DNA of 64,000 nt from Actinomadura oligospora ATCC 43269. GTDB taxonomy: Bacteria > Actinomycetota > Actinomycetes > Streptosporangiales > Streptosporangiaceae. How positions within the stretch are numbered: position 1 is the first letter of the stretch; every line of letters begins with the position of its first letter. The DNA lies in the NCBI RefSeq assembly GCF_000518265.1, contig NZ_JADG01000008.1:1-64000 (forward strand). Reading direction: 5' to 3'. Position numbers and translations under genes: made by a program. The notes beneath the pieces are model-generated. The model was not told the origin of the DNA and ran no database searches. It saw nothing but the letters and a program-made list of their open reading frames with translations. Positions 27,468-36,377 of this stretch are shown here, in pieces.

Positions 27468-27992
27468 GGCGGACCAGGAACCAGCGGCCAGATCGCGGTC
27501 GCTGATCGCGGCCACGGGGAGCGGCCAGGGGATCCCCAGGTCCGGGTCGTCGTAGCGGACGGACAGGTCCTCGGACGGGTCGTGCTCCCGGTCGATGCGG
27601 TAGCAGACGTCCGACAGGGCGGTGAGGGACTGGAAACCGTGCAGCATGCCCGGCGGCACGTGCATCGTCGTGAAGGTCTCGTCGTCCAAGCGGACGGTCA
27701 CATGCTGGCCGAAGGTGGACGACCCGGGACGGGCGTCCACGACGACGTCGAGCACCGCACCTCGCGCGCAGCGCACGAGCTTGGCCTCCCCGCGACCGGA
27801 ACGTCCGTGCAGGCCGCGCACGGTTCCGTAGCGTGACCTGGACTGACTGTCCTGGAGGAAGGCGGCGGCGTCCAGCCCGTGCGCGGACGCGACGGTGGCG
27901 TCGAAAGTCCGGGTGAACAGGCCGCGGTCGTCGCGGTGCGGCTCGGGCACGAACAGCAGCAGCCCGTCCAGCTTCGTTCGCTCTACTCTCAT
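27435..27992 (-). CDS. dTDP-4-dehydrorhamnose 3,5-epimerase-like protein (RmlC family)
   Basis: 185-aa cupin of the RmlC family. Diagnostic parts: RDDRGLFTRTFD, VRGLHGRSGRGEAKLVRCARG with the catalytic His, DVVVDARPGSSTFG and PPGMLHGFQSL. It epimerises dTDP-4-keto-6-deoxy sugars. The family QxP after GLH is changed (GLHGR), as in deoxysugar-pathway members, so the product may be a sugar other than rhamnose. Starts back to back with the divergent glycosyltransferase, 5 bp apart. Confidence 0.85.
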   Translation of the reverse strand: MRVERTKLDGLLLFVPEPHRDDRGLFTRTFDATVASAHGLDAAAFLQDSQSRSRYGTVRGLHGRSGRGEAKLVRCARGAVLDVVVDARPGSSTFGQHVTVRLDDETFTTMHVPPGMLHGFQSLTALSDVCYRIDREHDPSEDLSVRYDDPDLGIPWPLPVAAISDRDLAAGSWSALRARLTRQAL

Positions 27993-27997
27993 ATGTC

Positions 27998-28870
27998 GTG
28001 GACCTCACCGAAGGGCCGGTTGCCGGCGCCGAAGGGCCGGTTGTCAGCGTCGTCATCCCCGCGCACAACGAGGAGGCCGGACTCGCGGCCCTGCTCGCCC
28101 GGCTCCTGGACGGGGCCGCGCCCGGGGAGTTCGACGTCGTGGTGGTCGCCAACGCGTGCACCGACCGCACCGCCGGGGTGGCGCGGGACGCGGGCGTCCG
28201 GGTCGTGGAGACGGCGACGCCTGGCAAGGCCAACGCGCTGCGGCTCGGCGATGCCGCCGCTCGCGTCTTCCCCCGGGTCTATGCCGACGCCGACATCCTG
28301 CTCTCCGCCGTGGGCGTTCGCGCGCTCGCGGAGGCCGCCAGGCGCCCAGGAGTGCTGGCCTGCGCGCCGCGTCCCGTGCTGGACCTGTCCGGTACCGGCG
28401 CGGTCGCCCGGCGCGTCCACCGCGTGCACGAGGCGCTCATAGCGCCGTCCAGGGGCCTCGCCGGGACGGGCGTGTACGTGCTGACCGAGGACGCGCACGC
28501 GCGCGTGTTCCCGCTGCCGGACGGTCTGCTCGCCGACGACGGCTGGGTCCACGCCACCTTCGACCAGGACGAGCGCGTGGTCGTCACCGAGGTGACCTCC
28601 GTGGTGCGACCTGCTCGGACCGTCCGGGCGCATCTGCGCCGGCGGGTCCGGGTCCGGCTGGGGAACCGGCAGCTCACCGAGCTCGGACGCCCGGTGACCG
28701 CGAACCCGCTGCGGCCCTCGGACCTCCTCGTCCTCGTGCGCGCGCGGAGGGTCGGGGCCGTCGAGGCCGCCTGCTACCTTGCGGTGCTGGCGTTGGACAA
28801 AGCCCTGGCCCGGGTGCGGCGAGACCGTCCCGTCAGCTGGGGGACCGACGCCAGCAGTCGCCATTCCTAA
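27998..28870 (+). CDS. Glycosyltransferase family 2
   Basis: 290 aa. N-terminal VVSVVIPAHNEEAGL, VVVVANACTDRT and YADADI (metal-binding DxD) define the GT-A fold. The C-terminal half contains LLADDGWVHATFDQDE. Substrate unknown. GTG start. Only 5 bp separate it from the divergent RmlC-like start, so its promoter must lie within that neighbour. The 3' end overlaps the convergent methyltransferase by 4 bp. Confidence 0.8.
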   Translation: MDLTEGPVAGAEGPVVSVVIPAHNEEAGLAALLARLLDGAAPGEFDVVVVANACTDRTAGVARDAGVRVVETATPGKANALRLGDAAARVFPRVYADADILLSAVGVRALAEAARRPGVLACAPRPVLDLSGTGAVARRVHRVHEALIAPSRGLAGTGVYVLTEDAHARVFPLPDGLLADDGWVHATFDQDERVVVTEVTSVVRPARTVRAHLRRRVRVRLGNRQLTELGRPVTANPLRPSDLLVLVRARRVGAVEAACYLAVLALDKALARVRRDRPVSWGTDASSRHS

Positions 28871-29523
28871 CCTCGTTTCACAGCGATCAGCGACTTCACG
28901 AGCCCCGCGAACCTCTCGCCGAGGATGTCCGACTCGGGGAACAGGAAACCCATCTCCGTCCGCCCGAGGAGTTCGACACCCAGGGCGTCCGCGATGGCGG
29001 CCTCGCGTCCTTCGGGCTTCACCTTCACGAGCGGCCAGCGTTCGGCCAGACGCGCACGCGCGCTGAGCGGAAGGAACTGGAACCCGGGGCACACCCAGTG
29101 CGGCTCGACCGGGAAGTACCGGTACGGCGTCTGCACCCAGTGCCGGGGCGCCAGGTTCCGGACCGCGCGCGCGAAGCGCTCGCGCTGGGCGATCCCGCCG
29201 ACGTGCTCGATCACCGAGTTGGACACGACGAGGTCGAAATCACGTCCGAGCAGGTCTTCGCGCAGGTCGCAGGCATCGCCGGTCTCGGCGGTCACGCCGT
29301 CCGGGAGGCCGTCCGGCTGCTTCTCCAGGAGGTTCACGATGTGCAGCCGGGCCGGGCGCGCAGGCGCGCGATCCCAGAACTCGTAGGTTCCGCCAAGGTC
29401 GATCACCGACATCGATTCCAAGCCGGGGAACGCCTGGCGGAACATCTCCCAACGCCGCCGCCGGGCTTTCGCGCCAAGAGAGTCGGGTCCTTCGACGAAG
29501 CGGCTGCGCAACGTCTGTTTCAC
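28867..29523 (-). CDS. SAM-dependent methyltransferase, class I
   Basis: 218 aa. The SAM-binding motif I is SVIDLGGTYEFWD, followed by GDACDLREDLLG and DLVVSNSVIEHVGG. The motif is typical of Methyltransf_11/23-like enzymes of polysaccharide loci. The GTG start at 29523 is supported by GGAGG just upstream and overlaps the stop of the preceding glycosyltransferase gene (GTGA). Likely modifies a sugar or a lipid-linked glycan; acceptor unknown. Confidence 0.8.
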   Translation of the reverse strand: MKQTLRSRFVEGPDSLGAKARRRRWEMFRQAFPGLESMSVIDLGGTYEFWDRAPARPARLHIVNLLEKQPDGLPDGVTAETGDACDLREDLLGRDFDLVVSNSVIEHVGGIAQRERFARAVRNLAPRHWVQTPYRYFPVEPHWVCPGFQFLPLSARARLAERWPLVKVKPEGREAAIADALGVELLGRTEMGFLFPESDILGERFAGLVKSLIAVKRG

Positions 29524-30827
29524 GACCCCTCCTTGTCTGTGCGGCGTCCGATGCGTCGGATCAGGGAGGTGCGGCGCATTCGTTCCGGAGCGCACGCCGC
29601 ATCGTAGGCCGCCAACAAGGCTTTCTGGGAGTGATCCCATGAGAGCGGCCCGGCCACACGCTGGTGGCCCAGCTCACCCATGCGCGCGCGTTCTGCCGGA
29701 TCGTCCAGGAGTTGTGCGATGAGCTTGGCGAACGCGGATTCGTCGTCGCACGGCGCGAACACTGCCGCTTCCCCAGCGGACACGCGCGACTCGTGCAGAT
29801 CGAACGAGACCGTGGGACGAGACATGGCCATGTACTCCATGACCTTGTTCATCGTTGAGCGGTCGTTGAGCGGGCTGTACGGATCGGGCGCCAAGCACAC
29901 GTCAGCGGTGGACAGGTAGGGCAGCAGGCGGTCGTCCAGGACGCGCCCGGTGAACTCGACCCGATCCTCTAGGCCGAGGTCACGAACCATCTGGACAAGG
30001 GGCTCGAACATGTCGCCATCACCAAGGAACGCGGCGTGCCAGTCGTTCCGCCCGAGTTCGTCACGCAACTTGACGAGGGAACGCAGCGCATAGTCCACGC
30101 CGTCCTGCGGGCCCATGACGCCCAGGTACACGAGCAGGTGGTCCTTGCCGCGCTTCAGCTCGTCCTGTCGCGGGACGGGCCGGAATCGGTCCGTCGCCGG
30201 GGCGCTGCGCACGACGAAGACGTCCTCGGGACGCTTTCCGCCGCGCTCCAGGGCGATCTCCCGGTAGCTCTCGTTAGTGACGATGACGACGTCGGCGGTG
30301 TCGTAGGTCGCGCGCTCTACCCGGCGGACGCAGCGGTAGAGGAAGTCCTCGCCGCGCCCGAACCGGGACAGGTACAGCTCCGGCACCAGGTCATGCTGGT
30401 CGAACACGAACCGCGTGCCATGTCTCCGCAGCATCCGCGCCACGAGGAACAGCAGGTCGGGCGGGTTGCAGGCGTGCACGACATGGAACGGGCCGCCCTC
30501 CCGGACGAGCCGCCGCGCGATCCGGGCCGTGTGCCACAGGGCCGTGGAGTACTCGGCGAGGTAGCCGCGCGGCCCGCCGCTCGCCGCGGCCAGTGGATAG
30601 CGGTGGATGGCGACACCGTCGATGAACGCCTCGCGTTCGGTGTCGTTCTTCGCACCCTGCGGGCAGATGACATGCACCTCCCAGCCCGCGTCGCGCAACA
30701 CCGTGCTCTCCTGCCAGACCCGCCGGTCGAACGGGACGGACAGGTTCTCCACGAGGATCAGGGCGCGCCGCCGGGCGGGGGCCCGCCGGGTCGGGCGCTC
30801 GCCGCTCTTGTCGCCGTGAACAGCCAA
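29520..30827 (-). CDS. Glycosyltransferase family 4
   Basis: 435-aa GT-B fold enzyme. N-terminal ENLSVPFDRRVWQES, central DQHDLVPELY and the C-terminal nucleotide-sugar site APDPYSPLNDRSTMNKVMEY (broken here at the family E-x7-E-like region) are typical of WbuB-like GT4 transferases. It acts at the cytosolic face in repeat-unit assembly. It precedes, and overlaps by 4 bp, the methyltransferase gene. Confidence 0.87.
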   Translation of the reverse strand: MAVHGDKSGERPTRRAPARRRALILVENLSVPFDRRVWQESTVLRDAGWEVHVICPQGAKNDTEREAFIDGVAIHRYPLAAASGGPRGYLAEYSTALWHTARIARRLVREGGPFHVVHACNPPDLLFLVARMLRRHGTRFVFDQHDLVPELYLSRFGRGEDFLYRCVRRVERATYDTADVVIVTNESYREIALERGGKRPEDVFVVRSAPATDRFRPVPRQDELKRGKDHLLVYLGVMGPQDGVDYALRSLVKLRDELGRNDWHAAFLGDGDMFEPLVQMVRDLGLEDRVEFTGRVLDDRLLPYLSTADVCLAPDPYSPLNDRSTMNKVMEYMAMSRPTVSFDLHESRVSAGEAAVFAPCDDESAFAKLIAQLLDDPAERARMGELGHQRVAGPLSWDHSQKALLAAYDAACAPERMRRTSLIRRIGRRTDKEGS

Positions 30828-30909
30828 AGCTCACGCATCCAGGGATGAGCCGGCGCCCCCTGGCGCCGGGCGGGGCAGGGACCGAGTGCGGGGTGGGTGG
30901 CTGGCGGGA

Positions 30910-32019
30910 TCATCGGGGACCGTCCTCGGACTGACGGGCGGTCTCCATCGCGCGGCGGGCCCGGCGGAGAGCGGGAGCCAACCGGGTGTCGCGCAACGTG
31001 TTTCGGGCCGTTCCCACGGCGTTGTTCCGGACGCGTCGGACGGCGCGCGCGACCGGGCCGCGCAGCACCGCGCCCTGGCACACCTGCGTCTCGCCGGTCT
31101 TGGCGCGGCGCTTGTACTCGTCCTCGCCGCGTCCCAGGTCAATGCGGGTGATGCCGAGCTCCGGAGCGGCGGCGACGAGCTCGCGCAGCAGGATCCAGCC
31201 CGGTGCGAGCGCCGAGTGCGCCGGGTCGTACACCGGGAACCACCAGTGCAGAACGCCCCCGGAGCGGAGACCGAAATGAGCAGCGAGCAGTTCTGGTCCG
31301 GCTCGTACCACCGACAGCACGCCGCCGAAATCGGCCGCGCGCGTGTGCAGCAGGTGATGCAGCAGGTCACGGCGGGACGGGTCGGCGAAGAAGTCCCGGG
31401 CGTTGGTCGCCGCGTACTGGCCGCGCTTCAGCTTGATCAGCTCGTCGAGCGCGCCGGGATCGACCGTGTCGGCCTCGAAGGTCACGGGCCCGAGCGTCCG
31501 CGCGGCCTTGCGGGTGCGGCGTCGGGCCTGGCCCATGTTGTCCCGGCCGCTGCGGGACGCGCGGCCGAGATAGCCGTCCAGACCGCCGCTGACGTCGAGA
31601 AACGGGGACGGCCGCCGCGACTCGACCGACGGCTCGAACTCGGGCAGGCCGTCCAGAAGGTGGTCGAACTCCAGCGTTCGGACGCTCGTTCCCGACACCA
31701 GGGACCGGACCGGAAACGGCACGCCGGCGGCCGAAATCGGCCCCTGGAAGTCGGCCCCGGGCCATCCGACCGGCCGCGCGACCGCGCCGTCACGATGCAG
31801 GGCGAAGATCCCGGTGATCCGCTCACCCTCACTTGCCACCGCTACCGTGACCGGCCGTCCCGAGGCGTGCACGGCGGCTGCGAAACCGGGGTGAAAGTAC
31901 GGGCTGTCGTACCGAGCGTCCGCCGCCCGCAACGACTGCCACGCGGCCAGCTCGGCCGCACCGAGGGCATCGAGCCCGACAAGGCGCAGTCGCACGTCGG
32001 ACCGGGGGTCTGAAGCCAT
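30910..32019 (-). CDS. GNAT-type acyltransferase, BioF2-like/FemAB-related
   Basis: 369 aa. It matches the acetyltransferase fold of polysaccharide-locus BioF2-like proteins (Acetyltransf_6): FHPGFAAAVHASG at the N-terminus, SGRDNMGQARRRTRKAAR in the middle, and HWWFPVYDPAHSALAPGW plus IDLGRGEDEYKRR near the C-terminus. It would acylate an amino sugar or transfer an amino acid. The ATG overlaps the previous stop by one base (TGATG). Confidence 0.83.
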   Translation of the reverse strand: MASDPRSDVRLRLVGLDALGAAELAAWQSLRAADARYDSPYFHPGFAAAVHASGRPVTVAVASEGERITGIFALHRDGAVARPVGWPGADFQGPISAAGVPFPVRSLVSGTSVRTLEFDHLLDGLPEFEPSVESRRPSPFLDVSGGLDGYLGRASRSGRDNMGQARRRTRKAARTLGPVTFEADTVDPGALDELIKLKRGQYAATNARDFFADPSRRDLLHHLLHTRAADFGGVLSVVRAGPELLAAHFGLRSGGVLHWWFPVYDPAHSALAPGWILLRELVAAAPELGITRIDLGRGEDEYKRRAKTGETQVCQGAVLRGPVARAVRRVRNNAVGTARNTLRDTRLAPALRRARRAMETARQSEDGPR

Positions 32020-32969
32020 CAGGCCTTCAGCTCCCGGATTCGATGGGACGGCAGCAGAAGCGCGGCCAGCGCGGCACGCGACGTACGACGCCCCGCGAGC
32101 GCGCGCAACAGCTCGCCCAAGGCGATACCCAGGAAGAACGGGACGGCGGCAAGCGTCCCCCGCCGCCGCCTAAAGAGACGCACCCGGTTGACGGTGAGCA
32201 GCGAATACAGCATCGGGCTGGTGTCGGACTCCCCGCCCAGGTGCACAACCCCGGCGGCAGGCTCGTACCAGGTGCACAGCCCAAGGTCAGCGGCCCGAAG
32301 CGCAAACTCGGTCTCTTCGCTGTAGAGCAGGAACGACTCGTCCCAGGGACCGGCTCGGCGGATCGTCTCCACCGCCAGAAGCTGTGCCGCGCCCGTTGCC
32401 CATGCCACCTCGTGCGCGCGCGTGTAGGCGTCTGGGTCGATGACCTTCTCGCCCCAACGGGAGCGGGGGCCGCCGAGCAGTGCGTCCATCCACACGCGCG
32501 CGACGCTCGGTCGCCGGAACAGCGAACCCTGGAGCGTCCCGTCCGGGTGGGACAGGCGTGGGACCGCGATGCCGCGCCGCTCCGGATCCGCGGCGAGCGC
32601 TCCGGCCAGTGTGGCGAGGGCTCCGGGCTGGAGCCGGCAGTCGGGATTCATGACGAACACCGCGTCCAGGTCGTCAAGGTCGAGGACGGCCGTTCCGGTG
32701 TTGATCGCCGCCGAGTATCCGCCGTTCCGGCCGGTCTCGATCACCTGCAGCGGCAGCGTCGCCGCCGTGCCCTTCGCGATGCGGACCGACTCGTCCCGCG
32801 AGGCGTTGTCGACCACGACCACGGCCCGCAGCTCCGCGCCGTCCGCCCCGGGAGCGATCGAGTCCAGGCATCCGCGCAGCACGCTCGCGCTGTTGTAGGT
32901 CACCACCACGACGGCGACCCGGGACGGCGTGGCGGAGCCTGCGGGGTTGGAATGCGACATTTCGGTCAC
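32019..32969 (-). CDS. Glycosyltransferase family 2, rhamnosyltransferase-like
   Basis: 316 aa. VVVVTYNSASVLRGCLDS, VVVDNASRDES, FVMNPDCRL (DxD-like) and the downstream ATGAAQLLAVETIRRAGPWDE (split) match the WbbL-like branch. C-terminal hydrophobic helix. GTG start overlapping the deacetylase stop by 4 bp. Part of a minus-strand operon: deacetylase, this gene, acyltransferase, GT4, methyltransferase. Confidence 0.87.
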   Translation of the reverse strand: MTEMSHSNPAGSATPSRVAVVVVTYNSASVLRGCLDSIAPGADGAELRAVVVVDNASRDESVRIAKGTAATLPLQVIETGRNGGYSAAINTGTAVLDLDDLDAVFVMNPDCRLQPGALATLAGALAADPERRGIAVPRLSHPDGTLQGSLFRRPSVARVWMDALLGGPRSRWGEKVIDPDAYTRAHEVAWATGAAQLLAVETIRRAGPWDESFLLYSEETEFALRAADLGLCTWYEPAAGVVHLGGESDTSPMLYSLLTVNRVRLFRRRRGTLAAVPFFLGIALGELLRALAGRRTSRAALAALLLPSHRIRELKA

Positions 32970-33751
32970 CTTCCGCGGGTGCGCTTGATGAGGCGGGCGG
33001 TGTTGCGGCGGAGCCGGATCGCGGGCCCTGGCGGTGCCAGGACGCGGTCGACCCAGGCGTCGTCGAGGTCGTGCCGGAGGCTCGTGCGCGCCTGAAGCCA
33101 GGCGTCCGGACGGGCCGGACCGCCGTCGCTCGTGTACGCGCGCGTCACCGAGGCCCGGCGCAGGCGGCGCAGGACGTGCCGGTCATAGGAGCCGAACGGG
33201 ATGGCGACGCGGCTGACCGGTTCGCCGGTGATGTCCGCCAGGACGCGGTGCGCGCGCACGAGCTCCTCGTTCGCCTGCGCGGCGGTGAGCCGCCGCCAGT
33301 CGCGGTGCGCCCAACCGTGGGAGCCGACCCTCATCCCGGCCTTGACCAGCTCGCGGACGCCGTCGACGGTGAGCCGCCCCGGTTCGCCGAGCCGTCCGGC
33401 CAGCACGAAGAACTCGGCGGTCAGGCCGCGTGCGAGCAGTCGCGGAAGGGCGGTGTCGACGTCGGACGCGTTGCCGTCGTCGAAGGTCAGCCGGACGTCC
33501 GGACGCTCGGCCACCGCGTCGAGCACGCGCTCGAAGCGGCCGACGTCGACCCACGTCCCGTCCTCGCCCGGATCGAGCGCCCGCCCCGGCCGCGGCCCGA
33601 TGCCGTGCGCCGTGAGGTTGATGACGCGCCCGCCGTCGCCCAGGCCGGTTTCGCCCAGGCCCGCCCCGGCCCGTCCCACCTCGCGCGACCCGAGGCCGCC
33701 GCCCTCGTCGAGGCCGTGACCGGCCCCGCCCACACCGATGTTCCCGCCCAC
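32966..33751 (-). CDS. Polysaccharide deacetylase (NodB domain)
   Basis: 261 aa. The NodB metal site appears as LTFDDGNASD and SHGWAHRDW (D-D-H-H), with FGSYDRHVLRRLR later. Predicted to remove N- or O-acetyl groups from sugars. The first 40 residues are Gly-rich and may not all be translated; no signal peptide is visible, so it may act in the cytosol on a lipid-linked intermediate. First gene of the minus-strand right-arm operon. Confidence 0.82.
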   Translation of the reverse strand: MGGNIGVGGAGHGLDEGGGLGSREVGRAGAGLGETGLGDGGRVINLTAHGIGPRPGRALDPGEDGTWVDVGRFERVLDAVAERPDVRLTFDDGNASDVDTALPRLLARGLTAEFFVLAGRLGEPGRLTVDGVRELVKAGMRVGSHGWAHRDWRRLTAAQANEELVRAHRVLADITGEPVSRVAIPFGSYDRHVLRRLRRASVTRAYTSDGGPARPDAWLQARTSLRHDLDDAWVDRVLAPPGPAIRLRRNTARLIKRTRGR

Positions 33752-33858
33752 CCCGATGCCCTTCTGTCACCCCGACGCGACAGACAATAGCTACGAGGTT
33801 CACAATTTCCTGCAATTTCGCTCTGACCACATACGGCCACTGCCTTCCGCTTTGCCGC

Positions 33859-35430
33859 ATGCCCGCATCGGGGTTATCAATGGCCGAAGTCAGCTCTGCG
33901 GCGGCACTCGGTGACCGTGCAACACGCGCACATCCGTCTGAATGGCTTTTCAGGGCAAAGACGTTGTTTTCGGGGGCACCACAAGTGACCGTAATAGACG
34001 GCGTTAACTCCGGCACGGGCGGCCGGGTCGCCACACGCGCCACCTGGTTCGCCAGGTATGTTCATCTGCTGGTCGTGCTGGACCTGGCGTGTGCGGCCAC
34101 CGCCGGGGTCGCCGGTTTCGCGCTGCGTTTCTCCGGCTGGGACGAGAGCGGCCGATGGCCCGACATCCTGCTCGCGATCGGGCTCCCGCTGGTCTGGGTG
34201 CCCTGGCTCTCGTTCGCGGGCTGCTACGACCACCGATTTCTGGGCAGCGGCGCGGCCGAATATCGGAAGGTACTGAATGCGGGTATCACTCTTACCGCAG
34301 CTGTCGCGATCCTGTCATACGCGACCAAGGCGGAAGTCGCGCGCGGATATGTGCTCCTCGCATTGCCGCTGCTCGTGGCCCTGGACGTGACCGCCCGCCG
34401 CACCGCGCGCAGCCGCCTCCACCGCGCCCGCGAGCACGGTGACTGCATGCGTCGCGTCGTCGCCGTCGGCTACCACGACGGCGTCGCCGACCTCGTCCGC
34501 GAACTGTCCCTGCACCCCCACCACGGCATGCAGGTCGTCGGCGTCTGCGCCCCCGAACCCCCCGGCCTGACGGTCGAGGACGTCATGGTGCTCGGCGGCT
34601 TCGAGGACGTCCCCGAAGTGGTCGAACGCTGCCACGCCGACGCCGTCGCCGTGCTCCCCTGCGTCGAGTTGAACGGGGTCCGGCTGCGCCGGCTCGCCTG
34701 GCGGCTGGAGAAGTTTCGGACGGACCTTTTCGTCTCACCCGCACTCCTGGACGTGGCGGGCCCGCGCCTCACCATCCGTCCGGTCGCCGGGTTCTCCCTG
34801 CTGCACGTCGACCACCCCGAGCTGACCGGCCCGGCGCGCGCGGCGAAGGCCGCCTTCGACCGGATCACGGCCGCTCTGCTGCTGATCGCGGTCGCGCCGC
34901 TGCTGCTGGCCGTCGCGGTCGCCGTCCGGACCACCGACCCCGGCCCGGCGTTCTTCCAGCAGACGAGAATCGGACGCGCTGGACGCCGTTTCCGGATGAT
35001 CAAATTCCGGACGATGGTCACCGACGCCGAACGCCGGCGCGTCGAGCTGAGCGCACGCGTCGAGAACGGCTCGGTGCTGTTCAAGCTGAAGCGCGACCCC
35101 CGCGTCACCCGGATCGGACGCGTCCTGCGGCGCTACTCCATCGACGAGCTTCCGCAGCTGTTCAACGTGGTGCGCGGTGAGATGTCCCTGGTCGGGCCGC
35201 GTCCGCCGCTGCCCGAGGAGGTCGAGCGCTACGGCCAGGACGTCTACCGGCGGCTCGCCGTCAAGCCCGGTCTCACCGGACTCTGGCAGGTCAGCGGACG
35301 GTCCGACCTCTCCTGGGACGAGGCCGTCCGGCTGGACCTGCAGTACGTGGAGAACTGGTCGCTGCTGCTCGACCTGCAGATCCTCTGGCGGACCGTCCGC
35401 GCCGTCGTCAGCGGCAACGGCGCCTACTGA
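33859..35430 (+). CDS. Polyprenyl-phosphate sugar-1-phosphate transferase (initiating, WbaP-like)
   Basis: 523 aa. N-terminal four-to-five-helix membrane region, a middle CoA/NAD-binding-like domain, then the bacterial sugar transferase domain: KAAFDRITAALLLIAVAPLL, FRMIKFRTMV, RRYSIDELPQLFNVVRGEMS and VGPRPPLPEE. It transfers a sugar-1-phosphate to undecaprenyl phosphate and so starts repeat-unit synthesis. Start uncertain: ATG 33859, ATG 33880 or GTG 33985 (before TVIDGVNSG). Divergent from the deacetylase operon; converges on tenA with 8 bp between stops. Confidence 0.88.
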   Translation: MPASGLSMAEVSSAAALGDRATRAHPSEWLFRAKTLFSGAPQVTVIDGVNSGTGGRVATRATWFARYVHLLVVLDLACAATAGVAGFALRFSGWDESGRWPDILLAIGLPLVWVPWLSFAGCYDHRFLGSGAAEYRKVLNAGITLTAAVAILSYATKAEVARGYVLLALPLLVALDVTARRTARSRLHRAREHGDCMRRVVAVGYHDGVADLVRELSLHPHHGMQVVGVCAPEPPGLTVEDVMVLGGFEDVPEVVERCHADAVAVLPCVELNGVRLRRLAWRLEKFRTDLFVSPALLDVAGPRLTIRPVAGFSLLHVDHPELTGPARAAKAAFDRITAALLLIAVAPLLLAVAVAVRTTDPGPAFFQQTRIGRAGRRFRMIKFRTMVTDAERRRVELSARVENGSVLFKLKRDPRVTRIGRVLRRYSIDELPQLFNVVRGEMSLVGPRPPLPEEVERYGQDVYRRLAVKPGLTGLWQVSGRSDLSWDEAVRLDLQYVENWSLLLDLQILWRTVRAVVSGNGAY

Positions 35431-35438
35431 CCGGCCGG

Positions 35439-36047
35439 TTACAGCGGGACGTCCCAGAAGGCCAGCTCATGCCGCATGCCTTCCAGGAAGAACGCCTCGG
35501 CCTGGGCCGGCTCCGGCGCGGCCTCGTCGATCATCTGGGCGATGCGGCGCGTCAGCTCGGCGAACCCGGGGTCGGCGTAGGTGTCCACCCAGCGCCGGTA
35601 CCGGGGCTCGGACGGAGGGTTCTCGGCGAGCCGCGCCCCCAGCGTCGAATACCCCCACATGCACGGATACAAAGCGGCCAGCCCCTGACCGTAATCAGCC
35701 GCTGACTCCAGCAGAAACTCGGTGTACGCGGCGCACGGCCCGCCCTTCTTCGCTCCGTCGAGGTCGGCGCCGAACTCCGAGGACAGCCCCCGGTGCAGGC
35801 TCAGCTCCTCGTGGAAGGTCGCGTGCGCGAGATCGACCAGATCCCCGAGGTGCGCGGACGGCGCCTGCCACGCGAGCCGCGAGAAGACCCGGACGTAGTC
35901 GAGCAGGAACATGTAGTCCTGCTCCAACCAGGACCGGAAGACGGCCTCGTCGAGATCACCGCGGCCGATGCCCTGAACGGTCGGATGCGCGAGCTGCCGC
36001 TCGACCCACGGCAGGCCGAGTTCCTCCAGGTGCGAAGCAAGACCCAT
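35439..36047 (-). CDS. tenA: TenA/thiaminase II family protein
   Basis: 202 aa, one helical TenA domain. Conserved pieces are FRSWLEQDYMFLLDYVRVF near the N-terminus, a YPCMWGYSTLG segment containing the putative nucleophilic Cys, and AEAFFLEGMRHELAFWD with the C-terminal Glu. TenA salvages thiamine degradation products by releasing HMP. This matches the predicted HMP transporter CytX under TPP control at 3.4-4.8 kb, although no riboswitch precedes tenA. Confidence 0.88.
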   Translation of the reverse strand: MGLASHLEELGLPWVERQLAHPTVQGIGRGDLDEAVFRSWLEQDYMFLLDYVRVFSRLAWQAPSAHLGDLVDLAHATFHEELSLHRGLSSEFGADLDGAKKGGPCAAYTEFLLESAADYGQGLAALYPCMWGYSTLGARLAENPPSEPRYRRWVDTYADPGFAELTRRIAQMIDEAAPEPAQAEAFFLEGMRHELAFWDVPL

Positions 36048-36377
36048 CCCACGAGTCTGCCATCAACGCCTTACCGCCAAGACAGCACCAAGCCCGGCCC
36101 AACCGCACGGCCCGGCCCAAACCGCACCCGAACAGCACGAAGCCCCGCCGGAACCAGGGTTCCGGCGGGGCTCCGCCACGTCTGACCGATGTGTGGGTCG
36201 CCTCTCGGCGAAAGGCTCAACACGGCTCCAGCCGAACGGTATTCCGTGAAGGCGATAGATGAGGCCCGGGGACACCAGGCACATCGGCCACGTGTGATGT
36301 AACGGCACGCCCCCGCCAGGCATTCCCGGCAATCCGCCGTAACCTGGGCCACACCGCCGCGGGCCCCGCCCAAGGGC
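36048..36377. other. Gap with strong hairpin, no gene recognised
   Basis: Between two minus-strand genes. It contains a perfect 15-bp inverted repeat (36141-36172) and, from 36180 to 36350, a less GC-extreme stretch without codon bias. No known RNA family was recognised. Confidence 0.5.
36141..36172 (-). terminator. Perfect 15-bp hairpin
   Basis: AGCCCCGCCGGAACC and its exact complement, separated by 2 nt. It could terminate transcription of the methyltransferase gene (minus strand) ahead of tenA, or end a small RNA. No T-run follows closely; TTCGTGCTGTT follows on the minus strand. Confidence 0.6.
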
